From Oscillospiraceae bacterium (GTDB lineage: Bacteria > Bacillota > Clostridia > Oscillospirales > Ruminococcaceae), in NCBI GenBank assembly GCA_024695445.1, contig JAILIG010000096.1, positions 1 to 60,311 of the forward strand: a stretch of 60,311 nucleotides of DNA, written 5' to 3'. Position numbers and translations under genes: made by a program. Shown here piece by piece: positions 16,669 to 24,577 of the stretch. Below the pieces are notes generated by a model, which saw nothing but the letters and a program-made list of their open reading frames with translations, did not search any database and was not told the DNA's origin. How positions within the stretch are numbered: the stretch's first letter is position 1; the number at the start of each line of letters is the position of its first letter.

Positions 16669-16697
16669 TTGACAAATCTGTATCTTGTTGCTATAAT
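16669..16697 (+). promoter_or_regulatory. Sigma-A promoter of the 16741 gene
   Basis: Perfect consensus: TTGACA (16669-16674), 17 bp, TATAAT (16692-16697). Confidence 0.85.
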
Positions 16698-16740
16698 AGG
16701 ATTATCAAAACGGTCCGCCCGAACTGTAAAGGAGGATACC

Positions 16741-17340
16741 ATGAAGCAGATTACTTTTAATATTGATGAAAAGCTGGCTGAGAAGTTTGAGATTGCCCTG
16801 AAGCTCAGCGGCGATAACCCGAACGCTCTGGCCGAGGAGTTCATCCGCGGCTATCTCGGCAAGGCATTTTCGGAGGCTGCCGACAGCTTCCGTGCGCCCG
16901 GTCAGCGTATGGCCGCACATCCGCCGATTCCCCCGCAGAGCCGCGTGCAGCGCGATACGCCGTCGCAGTCTCCGTTCCGTTCCAGACCGGATCACCAGCG
17001 TCCGCCTCGCCCCGATTATTTCAGTGAGTGGGGCAAGGCCATTCACAGAATTCCGCGTTGGGCAAGAAATCCGCAGCAGAACAACCACAAGATTCTGAAG
17101 GCGTTTCTGGAGCTTCAGCGTGAAATTGGCAGAGTGACGATTGATTCGCTTCGCCGCCGCTGCTCCGATCCCGTGCAGCATCCTGAGACCTATGTTCCCC
17201 ATTTTGACAACAACTATGCGCAGATGAAGTTTGATAACGGCAATTCTCACGGTAAGGTCTTTGAAGAAAAAGACGGTTATGTCACGATCTGGGATCGCAT
17301 CAGCGATACCCTGCAGCGTTACCGCGACTATTTCCTGTAA
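16741..17340 (+). CDS. Hypothetical protein with ribbon-helix-helix-like N terminus
   Basis: 199 residues; ATG at 16741 has GGAGG six bases upstream. The first 45 residues (ITFNIDEKLAEKFEIALKLSG, then a second helix NALAEEFIRGYLG) look like a ribbon-helix-helix or RelB-type DNA-binding fold. A Pro/Arg/Gln-rich linker follows (about 60-105), then a C-terminal domain with WGKAIHRIPRWARNP and QMKFDNGNSHGKVFEE that I do not recognise. It is monocistronic with a perfect promoter and a strong terminator, implying high expression. Inference: DNA-binding protein or antitoxin-like regulator without an adjacent toxin. Confidence 0.8.
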   Translation: MKQITFNIDEKLAEKFEIALKLSGDNPNALAEEFIRGYLGKAFSEAADSFRAPGQRMAAHPPIPPQSRVQRDTPSQSPFRSRPDHQRPPRPDYFSEWGKAIHRIPRWARNPQQNNHKILKAFLELQREIGRVTIDSLRRRCSDPVQHPETYVPHFDNNYAQMKFDNGNSHGKVFEEKDGYVTIWDRISDTLQRYRDYFL

Positions 17341-17348
17341 GATGACAG

Positions 17349-17383
17349 CACGCCCCGCTTTGATTTGCGGGGCGTGTTCTCTT
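17349..17383 (+). terminator. Terminator of the 16741 gene
   Basis: CACGCCCCGC (17349-17358) pairs with GCGGGGCGTG (17367-17376), then TTCTCTT, whose end merges with the next -35 box. Confidence 0.85.
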
Positions 17384-17410
17384 GACAAAATTCTCTTTCT
17401 GTGCTATGAT
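17382..17410 (+). promoter_or_regulatory. Sigma-A promoter of the 17445 lipoprotein
   Basis: TTGACA (17382-17387), 17 bp, TATGAT (17405-17410). Confidence 0.8.
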
Positions 17411-17444
17411 ATAGGCATTCAAAACGAGAACGGGGGTGGCTCAA

Positions 17445-18290
17445 ATGCAGCTTGTCAAATTCGCCGCAGCGGCGGCAGCGCTTCTTTTGCTGTCCGGATG
17501 CGGCGAAAACGGATCAGATCATACGATGTCTACTGCGTCTCCGCACAATACAGACTCTCTGCTGACCGCTGCATCTGATTCCGTGACGACCGCGGAGGCA
17601 AAAACGACTTCCCGGACTGCACAGCAGACTCAACTGACAACCGACCGGACGGTATCCGAATCAACAGCTTCTCATACATCGGCTTCCGTTTCCGAAACGG
17701 TCAGTACCGCTTCTTCCTCTTTGGCACAGGGCGGAGAAGGCGGTGAAGATCACGCATCCGATCCGGATCCGGAGTTCTTTACCTACCGGTTCTTCCCGGA
17801 TTCTGTTTCCATGCGTCTTGCAGGCGGAAACTATCAGACCGTCTTCTATGATTTTGAAGCAGCGCTGGAGCACGATGTCAATTCGTTGTATCATCTTGCA
17901 GACTATAATTTTGACAGCAAGCCGGATTTGGTTGTTCCGGTCGAGTTCAGTAAAAAAAATATTACCTATGCCGTATTTCTCTGGAATCCTGACACACTGC
18001 ACTTTCAGACAGAGCCGCTTCTGCTCTGTAATCCGCAGACAGATGCCGCAACCCAGACTGTTTCGAGCCTGACTTACGAGAGCGAGGCCCGTCCGGAAAC
18101 AGTTCTTCGCTTTTTCCGCTGGGAGAACAGCTCCTTATCTGAAGTCCGCGCCTTGATTGCGGATTTTTCGGCACTGACTTTGACCGATGTGCCTGCGGAC
18201 GGCAGTGAAAGCATCGTGCAGTTTGAGAGCGAAGATGCGCTCCGCACGGCTTTGCAGCAGCAGTTTCTCTCTGCCGGCAGCGCCGACTGA
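17445..18290 (+). CDS. Lipoprotein with Ser/Thr-rich linker and VCBS-like domain
   Basis: 281 residues from ATG at 17445 (GGGGGTGG eight bases upstream). Signal peptide with lipobox LLSGC; mature Cys near residue 19. A Ser/Thr-rich linker (about 25-105) leads to a C-terminal domain containing ADYNFDSKPDLVV, which looks like a D-x-N-x-D-x-x-x-D calcium-loop or VCBS/FG-GAP-like element. No enzyme motif seen. Anchored to the outer face of the membrane. Own promoter and terminator. The linker style is shared with the lipoproteins at 24578 and 30624. Confidence 0.8.
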   Translation: MQLVKFAAAAAALLLLSGCGENGSDHTMSTASPHNTDSLLTAASDSVTTAEAKTTSRTAQQTQLTTDRTVSESTASHTSASVSETVSTASSSLAQGGEGGEDHASDPDPEFFTYRFFPDSVSMRLAGGNYQTVFYDFEAALEHDVNSLYHLADYNFDSKPDLVVPVEFSKKNITYAVFLWNPDTLHFQTEPLLLCNPQTDAATQTVSSLTYESEARPETVLRFFRWENSSLSEVRALIADFSALTLTDVPADGSESIVQFESEDALRTALQQQFLSAGSAD

Positions 18291-18320
18291 CCGCCGTAAT
18301 GCGGGTTCATAGTGTTCTGA

Positions 18321-18356
18321 ACGATTGCAGAGCCAGCGCTTTGCAATCGTTTTTTT
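18321..18356 (+). terminator. Terminator of the 17445 lipoprotein
   Basis: ACGATTGCA (18321-18329) pairs with TGCAATCGT (18342-18350), followed by six more T. Confidence 0.85.
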
Positions 18357-18360
18357 ACTC

Positions 18361-18389
18361 TTGACAGATTGCGGTAATTATGATAAAAT
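18361..18389 (+). promoter_or_regulatory. Sigma-A promoter of the 18443-20495 pair
   Basis: TTGACA (18361-18366), 17 bp, TAAAAT (18384-18389), five bases after the preceding terminator. Confidence 0.8.
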
Positions 18390-18442
18390 GTATCTGGCTT
18401 TTCAAAAGTGCAGATTTGTAAAAAGATTTCAGGTGATGAACA

Positions 18443-19123
18443 ATGCCAGATCGGCCAAAGCTGATTGTGATGCTCACATACAATGACAAGACCGTTGCAA
18501 ACGCTGCAGAAATATTTGAGCAGTGCAAAAGCTCACAGGCAGATTATTGGGGCTTTAAGGAAGAAGCGCTCCCCTTTCCGGAGATGAAGGCACTCTTTCA
18601 GGAGATCAAGCGATGCGGAAAAACCGCTGTACTGGAAGTTGTGGCGTATACAGAAGAAAAATGCCTGGAAGGAGCACAGATGGCCGTTGACTGCGGCTGT
18701 GATATGCTGATGGGCACAGTGTTTTACGATTCCGTCAACGTGCTGTGCCATAAACATCACATTCAGTATCTTCCTTTTGTCGGAACGGTGTCCGGCCGCC
18801 CCTCTGTTCTGGAAGGCAGCATTGATGAAATGATCGCTGAGGCAAATGAATACATTGCCAAAGGCGCAAGCGGCATCGACCTGCTTGCGTACCGTTACAC
18901 CGGCGACTGTGCGGAGCTGATCCGCCGATTCATCCAAGAGGTCCATGCACCGGTCTGTATCGCCGGAAGCGTCAACAGCACCCGGTGCCTCGATGAAATC
19001 AAACGGTCTTCACCGTGGGCCTTTACCGTCGGCAGTGCGTTTTTCCAGAATGATTTCGGCAAGGGCTTTTCCGAGCAGATCAACCGTGTCTGTGACTACA
19101 TGAAGGAACCTGCATATGTTTAA
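18443..19123 (+). CDS. TIM-barrel phosphate-binding-type protein, function unknown
   Basis: 226 residues; AGGTGA precedes the ATG. The alternating strand/helix pattern fits a TIM barrel: VMLTYND (strand 1), AVLEVVAYT, GCDMLMGTVFYDSV, ASGIDLLAYRYTGD, PVCIAGSVNS (phosphate-loop position) and WAFTVGSAFFQNDF (second phosphate-loop position). Overall it resembles NanE/HisA-like phosphate-binding barrels, but I cannot give a substrate. It overlaps the start of the YqeG-VanW fusion by 8 bp, so the two are translationally linked. Confidence 0.75.
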   Translation: MPDRPKLIVMLTYNDKTVANAAEIFEQCKSSQADYWGFKEEALPFPEMKALFQEIKRCGKTAVLEVVAYTEEKCLEGAQMAVDCGCDMLMGTVFYDSVNVLCHKHHIQYLPFVGTVSGRPSVLEGSIDEMIAEANEYIAKGASGIDLLAYRYTGDCAELIRRFIQEVHAPVCIAGSVNSTRCLDEIKRSSPWAFTVGSAFFQNDFGKGFSEQINRVCDYMKEPAYV

Positions 19124-20495
19124 GCAGCTTTACCCCGATGCCTATGTCAGCAGTGTCTATGAGATTGACTATCAAAAAATGTATGCACTCGGCATCAGAG
19201 GCATCATCTTTGATATCGACAATACTCTTGTCCGTCACGGTGCGGATGCCACAAAGGAAGCAGAGGCACTCTTTCGGGAAATCCGGGCGATCGGACTGAA
19301 AACCGTGCTGCTGACAGATAACGATGAGGCGCGTGTTGAACGGTTTAACAGAAATATCGGCTCCCCGTATATCTGCGATGCCGGAAAGCCGGATCCGAAG
19401 GGCTTTCTGCGTGCCCTGTCCGTTTTGGATCTGCCGCCTGAACAGGCAGTCGTGATCGGCGACAGAATATTTGAGGATATCAAGGGAGCCAATTTAAGCG
19501 GGATTCCCTCCGTCATGGTACATTACATGGAAACTCCGGGTGAAAAATGGATCGGCTTTCACCGCTATGCCGAAAAAGGCGTTCTGGCGCTCTATCGCCT
19601 CAGTAAAAAAAGCCGCAGCAGATTTTGCGGCGTGACAAAGGAAAAAGGACATATGCAAAAGAAGAAACGAAAGCTGTTTTGCGAGCTCAGCCCTGTCACC
19701 TATGCGATTTCTGAAAAAAAGAGCATTCTGATGAAGCATCTCCGGAATCTGACATCCGGCGAACACTACGCAAAGGCAAAATACAGCAAGCAGTTCCCCT
19801 GCCTGATTTCATCGTGCAGTTCGCATCTCATCAAAAAGGGAAAGGGCATTGATCCGGTCACACAGTACAACAAGGCAGAGAATATCCGTCTGGCATCCTC
19901 CCGCATCAACGGACTTGTCATCCGTCCGGGCGAAACCTTTTCGTTCTGGGGGCAGGTCGGAAATACAACCGCCGGAAAGGGATACAAGGAAGGCAGAGTG
20001 CTGATTTTCGGCAAGCTCACAAAAGGGCTGGGCGGCGGCCTCTGCAATCTTGCAAATACGATTCACCGGGCTGTCCTGCAAAGCCCGCTGACCGATACGG
20101 AATTTCATATGCACTCCGACGCACTTGCGCCGGACGAAGGCGGCGTTCGTGTGCCGATGAGTGCCGGCACTTCTGTCAATTACAACTATGTGGATTACCG
20201 TTTCCGGAACGACACCGATCAGGATATTCAGCTTTTGGTCTGGTGTGATGAAGAAAATCTGCACTGCGAGATTCGGAGCAAAACCGAATTTCCCTGCCGC
20301 TATGTCATTTCAGAAGAGGATCACCACTTTACGGAAGAAGCCGGCAGCTATTACCGGGTTTCCCGCATCTATCAGGATACTTACGATAAAAAGACCGGTG
20401 AACTGCTGAATCACAAGCTGATTGTCAACAACCATTCCAAGGTTTTGTTTGATCCTGCGATGATTCCGGCCGATCAGATCCGAAGCGAAACATGA
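19116..20495 (+). CDS. YqeG-type HAD phosphatase fused to a VanW-family protein
   Basis: 459 residues. Residues 1-170 are a YqeG-like HAD IIIA phosphatase: IFDIDNTLV (nucleophile Asp33), LLTDND, DAGKPDP (Lys) and GDRIFEDI. Residues about 180-459 are VanW-like: GLVIRPGETFSFWGQVGNTTAGKGYKEG, then LGGGLCNLANTIHRAVL. Usually these are separate proteins. ATG at 19653 (residue 180), preceded by AAAAAGGA at a good distance, could start the VanW part independently (280 residues). No frameshift or stop is seen between the parts. Overlaps the TIM-barrel gene and ends at a bidirectional terminator. Confidence 0.88.
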   Translation: MFKQLYPDAYVSSVYEIDYQKMYALGIRGIIFDIDNTLVRHGADATKEAEALFREIRAIGLKTVLLTDNDEARVERFNRNIGSPYICDAGKPDPKGFLRALSVLDLPPEQAVVIGDRIFEDIKGANLSGIPSVMVHYMETPGEKWIGFHRYAEKGVLALYRLSKKSRSRFCGVTKEKGHMQKKKRKLFCELSPVTYAISEKKSILMKHLRNLTSGEHYAKAKYSKQFPCLISSCSSHLIKKGKGIDPVTQYNKAENIRLASSRINGLVIRPGETFSFWGQVGNTTAGKGYKEGRVLIFGKLTKGLGGGLCNLANTIHRAVLQSPLTDTEFHMHSDALAPDEGGVRVPMSAGTSVNYNYVDYRFRNDTDQDIQLLVWCDEENLHCEIRSKTEFPCRYVISEEDHHFTEEAGSYYRVSRIYQDTYDKKTGELLNHKLIVNNHSKVLFDPAMIPADQIRSET

Positions 20496-20496
20496 T

Positions 20497-20537
20497 AAAA
20501 AGAGCGCCCGACCATGCCGGGCGCTCTTGGCTTTTTT
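20497..20537. terminator. Bidirectional terminator
   Basis: AGAGCGCCCG (20501-20510) pairs with CGGGCGCTCT (20518-20527). A T-rich tail follows on both strands, serving the VanW fusion (plus) and the Na/Pi transporter (minus). Confidence 0.85.
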
Positions 20538-22309
20538 TACAGTGCAAATTCCTTTCGGTATTCCTCGTACATTCTGGTGAAATCCGAATTCTGACGGCTC
20601 TTCACCTCGTGCAGATACTCATGCGTATCAAAGGAATCCGCATGAAGCTCAACAAGGGCAACTGCAATATTGGAGCAGTGGTCTGCGATACGCTCGAAAT
20701 TTCCGAGGAGATCGTTGAACACAAAGCCTTGCTGCAGCGTGCAGGAACCGGCCTGAAGCCGCGATACATGATTCAGCTTTGCAGTCTGGCAGAGCGAATC
20801 AATCCATTCTTCCAGCGGTTCCACCTTGCAGGCAAGCTCCAGATCGTTTTCCAGAAACGCCTGGAACGCAATTTCCACGATTTTTCGCAGTGCACGTTCA
20901 AGGACATTCAGTTCGTTCAGCGCAGAATCGGAAAAAGTAACCTTTTTCTCATGGATTTCCAGCGCACAGTCCTGAATGTTGACGGAGTGGTCACTGATTC
21001 GTTCGTAGTCTGTCAGGGTGTGGAGAAAGAGAGATGCTTCCAGCGTTTGTGCATGGTTCAAAGCCGTCCCTGTAATCTTAATCAGGTAGGTTCCGAGGCT
21101 GTCCTCGTACCGGTCCACAACGGATTCCGCATCTATCACCTGCTGTGCGGCTTCTGCGTCATAGTTCTGAATCAGTTCAAAGGAACGGAACAGATTCTCC
21201 TCCGTAATTCGTGCCATGTGACAAATCGCATCGCGGCTCTGAGCGAGTGCGAGCGTCGGGTGCTCGATGAAGCGATCCTCCAGATGCTCAATGGTCTGTT
21301 TGGATTTCGGCTCCTTTTCAGCCGTATTGCGCGTGAGGAAATCCGTCAGCTTTTCCAGATATTTCATACAAGGCATCAGAGCAATGATTGCTGCGATACG
21401 GTACAGTGTATTGATTAAAGCGATGTTGACCGCGTTGATCGGGATATCCTCCTCCATAAACCGGAAGCGGACGACCGCATTGACGGCATAAAACAGCAGC
21501 GTGCAAATCAGGGTGCCGAAGACATTGATCAGCAGATACACATATGCGGTACGCTTGCCGTCACGGTTTGCGCCGATTGCAGAGAGCAGAACCGGAACAG
21601 AAGCGCCGATACCCATACCCATAATCATCGGGAAAGCGGATGCGTAGCTGATTGCGCCGGTGACCGAGAGTGCCTGCAAAATACCGATGGATGCGGAATT
21701 GCTCTGCAGCATCGCCGTAATCAGGATACCGACCAGAATGCCGATCAGCGGGTTATCAAACATCGTCAGCATACTGCGGAACTGTTCGCTTTGCTTCAGC
21801 GGCGAAACAGCCGCGCTCATCGCGGACATTCCGTACATCAGGACGGAAAAGCCGAGCATAATGCCGCCGACCTGCTTCCGGGTTTCCGATTTGCTGAACA
21901 TCAGAAGCATGATGCCGATAAACGCCACCACGGCAGAAATCGTAGAGGTAGATAGAATACTGATCCATCCGCCGGCCTGATCGCCTCCGAATGACGAAAG
22001 ACACAGGATCCAGCCCGTCACACTGGTGCCGATATTGGCGCCCATGACGATGGAAATAGACTGTGCGACCGTCATGATACCGGAGTTGACAAAACCGACC
22101 GCCATCGCGGAGGTCGCCGAGGAGGACTGGATGACCGCCGTCACCGCCGTACCCAGCAAAATCCCCTTGATCGGTGTACCGGTCAGCTTCCAGAGAACCA
22201 TTTCGAGGCGGTTGCCCGCAACCTTCTTGAGTCCGTCGCCCATGAGCTGCATTCCGAACAGGAACAGCGCAATGCCGCCGAACAGTGCAATTCCGTCTGC
22301 AATTGCCAT
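20537..22309 (-). CDS. Na/phosphate cotransporter with C-terminal PhoU-like domain
   Basis: 590 residues; ATG at 22309 is better placed behind GAAGGTGAG than the GTG two codons earlier. The membrane part has the two inverted Na/Pi repeats with QSSSATS (about 60) and QSNSASIG (about 205). The cytosolic C terminus (about 350-590) is a PhoU-like helical domain (FELIQNYDAEAAQQVIDAE, DYERISDHSVNI, NFERIADHCSNIAV). NptA-type transporter importing phosphate with sodium. It is the third gene after a PhoB/PhoR pair, so it is probably induced on phosphate limitation. Confidence 0.92.
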   Translation of the reverse strand: MAIADGIALFGGIALFLFGMQLMGDGLKKVAGNRLEMVLWKLTGTPIKGILLGTAVTAVIQSSSATSAMAVGFVNSGIMTVAQSISIVMGANIGTSVTGWILCLSSFGGDQAGGWISILSTSTISAVVAFIGIMLLMFSKSETRKQVGGIMLGFSVLMYGMSAMSAAVSPLKQSEQFRSMLTMFDNPLIGILVGILITAMLQSNSASIGILQALSVTGAISYASAFPMIMGMGIGASVPVLLSAIGANRDGKRTAYVYLLINVFGTLICTLLFYAVNAVVRFRFMEEDIPINAVNIALINTLYRIAAIIALMPCMKYLEKLTDFLTRNTAEKEPKSKQTIEHLEDRFIEHPTLALAQSRDAICHMARITEENLFRSFELIQNYDAEAAQQVIDAESVVDRYEDSLGTYLIKITGTALNHAQTLEASLFLHTLTDYERISDHSVNIQDCALEIHEKKVTFSDSALNELNVLERALRKIVEIAFQAFLENDLELACKVEPLEEWIDSLCQTAKLNHVSRLQAGSCTLQQGFVFNDLLGNFERIADHCSNIAVALVELHADSFDTHEYLHEVKSRQNSDFTRMYEEYRKEFAL

Positions 22310-22390
22310 TTTCACTTCTCACCTTCATCAATATGTTACGGTAATATTATAGCAGATACAGGTCAAGTTTTTGTATGACAAATGTTAAGT

Positions 22391-23752
22391 TCATGTTAAA
22401 TCTGACTTTTCAACCGGAAAGATCAGCGAGATATCTGTCCCGATTCCGAGCTGACTTTGCAGCCGGATTTCAGCATGATGAAACGCGGCACCGTGCTTGA
22501 CGATAGAAAGGCCGAGACCGGTGCCGCCGAGCTGGCGCGAATGGCTTTTGTCCACGCGGTAAAACCGTTCAAAAATCCGTTCACGGTCTGCCTGCGGAAT
22601 GCCGATACCGGTATCCTCCACACGAAAAATAACAGAGTGCTCGGTGCGGGATACCGTCATGATGACGCGGCCGTGGTCTTTATTGTATTTGATCGCATTG
22701 TCGCACAGATTATAAAGCATTTCCTCCACAATGACCGGAACGCCGTGCATTTTTGCCGGATCCCCGTGTAAAGAAAGTGTGATCTGTTTGGCATCGGCAG
22801 CGGGCTGCAGTTGCATCAGCACCTCTGATGCAATTTCATACAGGTCAAGCGGCAGCACCTCGCCCGAAAAGCTTTCATCGTCGAGTCGTGACAGGCGGAT
22901 GATGTCCTCGATCAGTGAGATCATACGGCCGGATTCATCGCGGATGCGCCGTGCAAACCCGCTGATGTCCTCTGTGCGCACCATGCCGGATTCGATCATA
23001 TCGGCAATGCCGTAAATGGAAGTCAGCGGTGTTTTGAGCTCGTGTGAGACATTGGAGGTGAATTCCCGGCGCAGCACATCCCGCTGCTCACGCTCCGTCA
23101 CATCCAGCAAAACAAGTACTGCGCCGGTAATCACTTCGTTGTCGCCCGACACGGGATTGGCAATCAGCTGACAGGCGTTTTCTCCGATATAGAGTACCGT
23201 GCTGGCTCTTGTTCCCTGCAGTGCCTTTGAAATCAGTTCATGCAAGGCAGGCGCATCGTTGATTTCATACACAGAATCGGGGCGCATATCCTCTTTTTCA
23301 CTGCCCAGCAGCCGCAGTGCGGCAGGGTTGCAGATCAGAATGCCGCCCTCGGTGTCAATCAGCAGCAGTCCCTCCTGCATATTGTCCGTCAATGTCTGAA
23401 GCTGTGTCTTTTGTTCCTGCAATTCACTGACCTGCTCCGCAATCTGGGATTTCAGTCCGGTCAGCTGCTCTGCAAGCGGACGAAGCTCCGGCAGTGCCAT
23501 CAGGAATTCCGGCTCCCCGACATGAAATTTACTGCACTCATCAGAAAGCCGTTCACTCAGATACCGGCTGACCAGAAACAGTGGAAACAGCATAATCAGT
23601 CCGATCCCTGCTGAAACCGGAAGCATCCGCAAAAGGCGCCCCGTAAAGCCGTTCTCCGCGGCAGAAGGCTCAAACAAAGCGATGACAACAGTACACAGCA
23701 GCAGCGTAATGAAAGTGAGTGCAGCGAAACGCTGAAAAATCTGCCGCTTCAT
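22391..23752 (-). CDS. phoR: PhoR-type sensor histidine kinase with PAS domain
   Basis: 453 residues. Two N-terminal membrane helices (about 10-28 and 45-65) with only a short external loop, a linker coiled coil, a PAS domain (LTDNMQEGLLLIDTEGGIL), then the kinase: H-box FTSNVSHELKTPLTS, N-box NLCDNAIKYN, G1 DTGIGIP, F-box FERFYRVDKS and G2 GTGLGLSIVKHG. All catalytic motifs intact. It overlaps the response regulator by 4 bp. Domain plan and the downstream phosphate transporter support PhoR; the short sensor loop fits PhoR-like kinases that sense through a transporter and PhoU. Confidence 0.9.
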   Translation of the reverse strand: MKRQIFQRFAALTFITLLLCTVVIALFEPSAAENGFTGRLLRMLPVSAGIGLIMLFPLFLVSRYLSERLSDECSKFHVGEPEFLMALPELRPLAEQLTGLKSQIAEQVSELQEQKTQLQTLTDNMQEGLLLIDTEGGILICNPAALRLLGSEKEDMRPDSVYEINDAPALHELISKALQGTRASTVLYIGENACQLIANPVSGDNEVITGAVLVLLDVTEREQRDVLRREFTSNVSHELKTPLTSIYGIADMIESGMVRTEDISGFARRIRDESGRMISLIEDIIRLSRLDDESFSGEVLPLDLYEIASEVLMQLQPAADAKQITLSLHGDPAKMHGVPVIVEEMLYNLCDNAIKYNKDHGRVIMTVSRTEHSVIFRVEDTGIGIPQADRERIFERFYRVDKSHSRQLGGTGLGLSIVKHGAAFHHAEIRLQSQLGIGTDISLIFPVEKSDLT

Positions 23753-24444
23753 TCGTCTGGATCCTTGCCAGGCGCATCCGCCTGAAAGCGGTATCCGACG
23801 CCGCGGACAGTTTCCACAGCATCTCCGGCCCGGCCGAGCTTTGCACGGAGCGTCCGGATATGGACATCGACCGTCCGGCTTTCGCCTGCGTAATCATAGC
23901 CCCAGACTGACTGGAGAATCCGCTCCCGGTTCAGGACAATCCCCTGATTCCGCATCAAAAGCGCCAGCAGATCGAATTCCTTGCAGGTCAGACCGACCGG
24001 CTGACCGTCTGTAGTCACAAGATGTCTGATTGTATTGAGGCAGATTCCGCCGCTTGAGAACTCCGTTTCGGATTCGTGCTTTTCGGAACGGCGCAGAAGC
24101 GCCCGGATCCGCGAGAGCAGCTCCATGACACCGAAGGGCTTGACGAGATAATCGTCCGCTCCGCTGTCCAGTCCGAGAACCTTGTCATATTCGGTGCTTT
24201 TTGCCGTCAGCATCATAATCGGCAGAGCAGATGTCGCGGCATTGCTGCGCAGCCAGCGAAGAACGGACAGGCCGTCCTCCTCCGGCAGCATAATATCCAG
24301 CAGTACAACATCCGGCACCGCTTCCGAGACTGCCGCACGAAATGCAGACGGCAGCTCAAATCCCTCGATCTGGTATCCGGCCGACTGAATCGCATACACC
24401 GTAAAATCCCGGATATTCCGGTCGTCCTCCAGCAGATAAATCAT
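23749..24444 (-). CDS. phoB: PhoB-type response regulator
   Basis: 231 residues, OmpR/PhoB family. Receiver: EDD near the N terminus, phospho-Asp in VVLLDIMLP, Thr in MLTAK, Lys in LVKPFG. C-terminal winged helix: LTCKEFDLLALLMRNQG and SRTVDVHIRTLRAKLG, ending VRGVGYRF. ATG at 24444 follows GAGGTG. First gene of phoB-phoR-Na/Pi transporter, with its own promoter in a divergent region shared with the SGNH lipoprotein. Confidence 0.92.
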   Translation of the reverse strand: MIYLLEDDRNIRDFTVYAIQSAGYQIEGFELPSAFRAAVSEAVPDVVLLDIMLPEEDGLSVLRWLRSNAATSALPIMMLTAKSTEYDKVLGLDSGADDYLVKPFGVMELLSRIRALLRRSEKHESETEFSSGGICLNTIRHLVTTDGQPVGLTCKEFDLLALLMRNQGIVLNRERILQSVWGYDYAGESRTVDVHIRTLRAKLGRAGDAVETVRGVGYRFQADAPGKDPDE

Positions 24445-24480
24445 CTCACATACACCTCATTTCCGCTTGAATACGCCTTT

Positions 24481-24509
24481 ATTATAGCATGACTCCGAAA
24501 AAAAAGCAA
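24481..24509 (-). promoter_or_regulatory. Promoter of the phoBR operon
   Basis: On the minus strand TTGCTT (24509-24504), 17 bp, TATAAT (24486-24481). I saw no obvious Pho-box repeat. Confidence 0.65.
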
Positions 24510-24523
24510 GATTTATCCCGCAC

Positions 24524-24552
24524 TTGCACTTTTTATACTTTTGTGGTATACT
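24524..24552 (+). promoter_or_regulatory. Promoter of the SGNH lipoprotein
   Basis: TTGCAC (24524-24529), 17 bp, TATACT (24547-24552), divergent from and close to the phoB promoter. Confidence 0.7.
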
Positions 24553-24577
24553 TATCTCGTTGAAAGAGGTGAACAGA

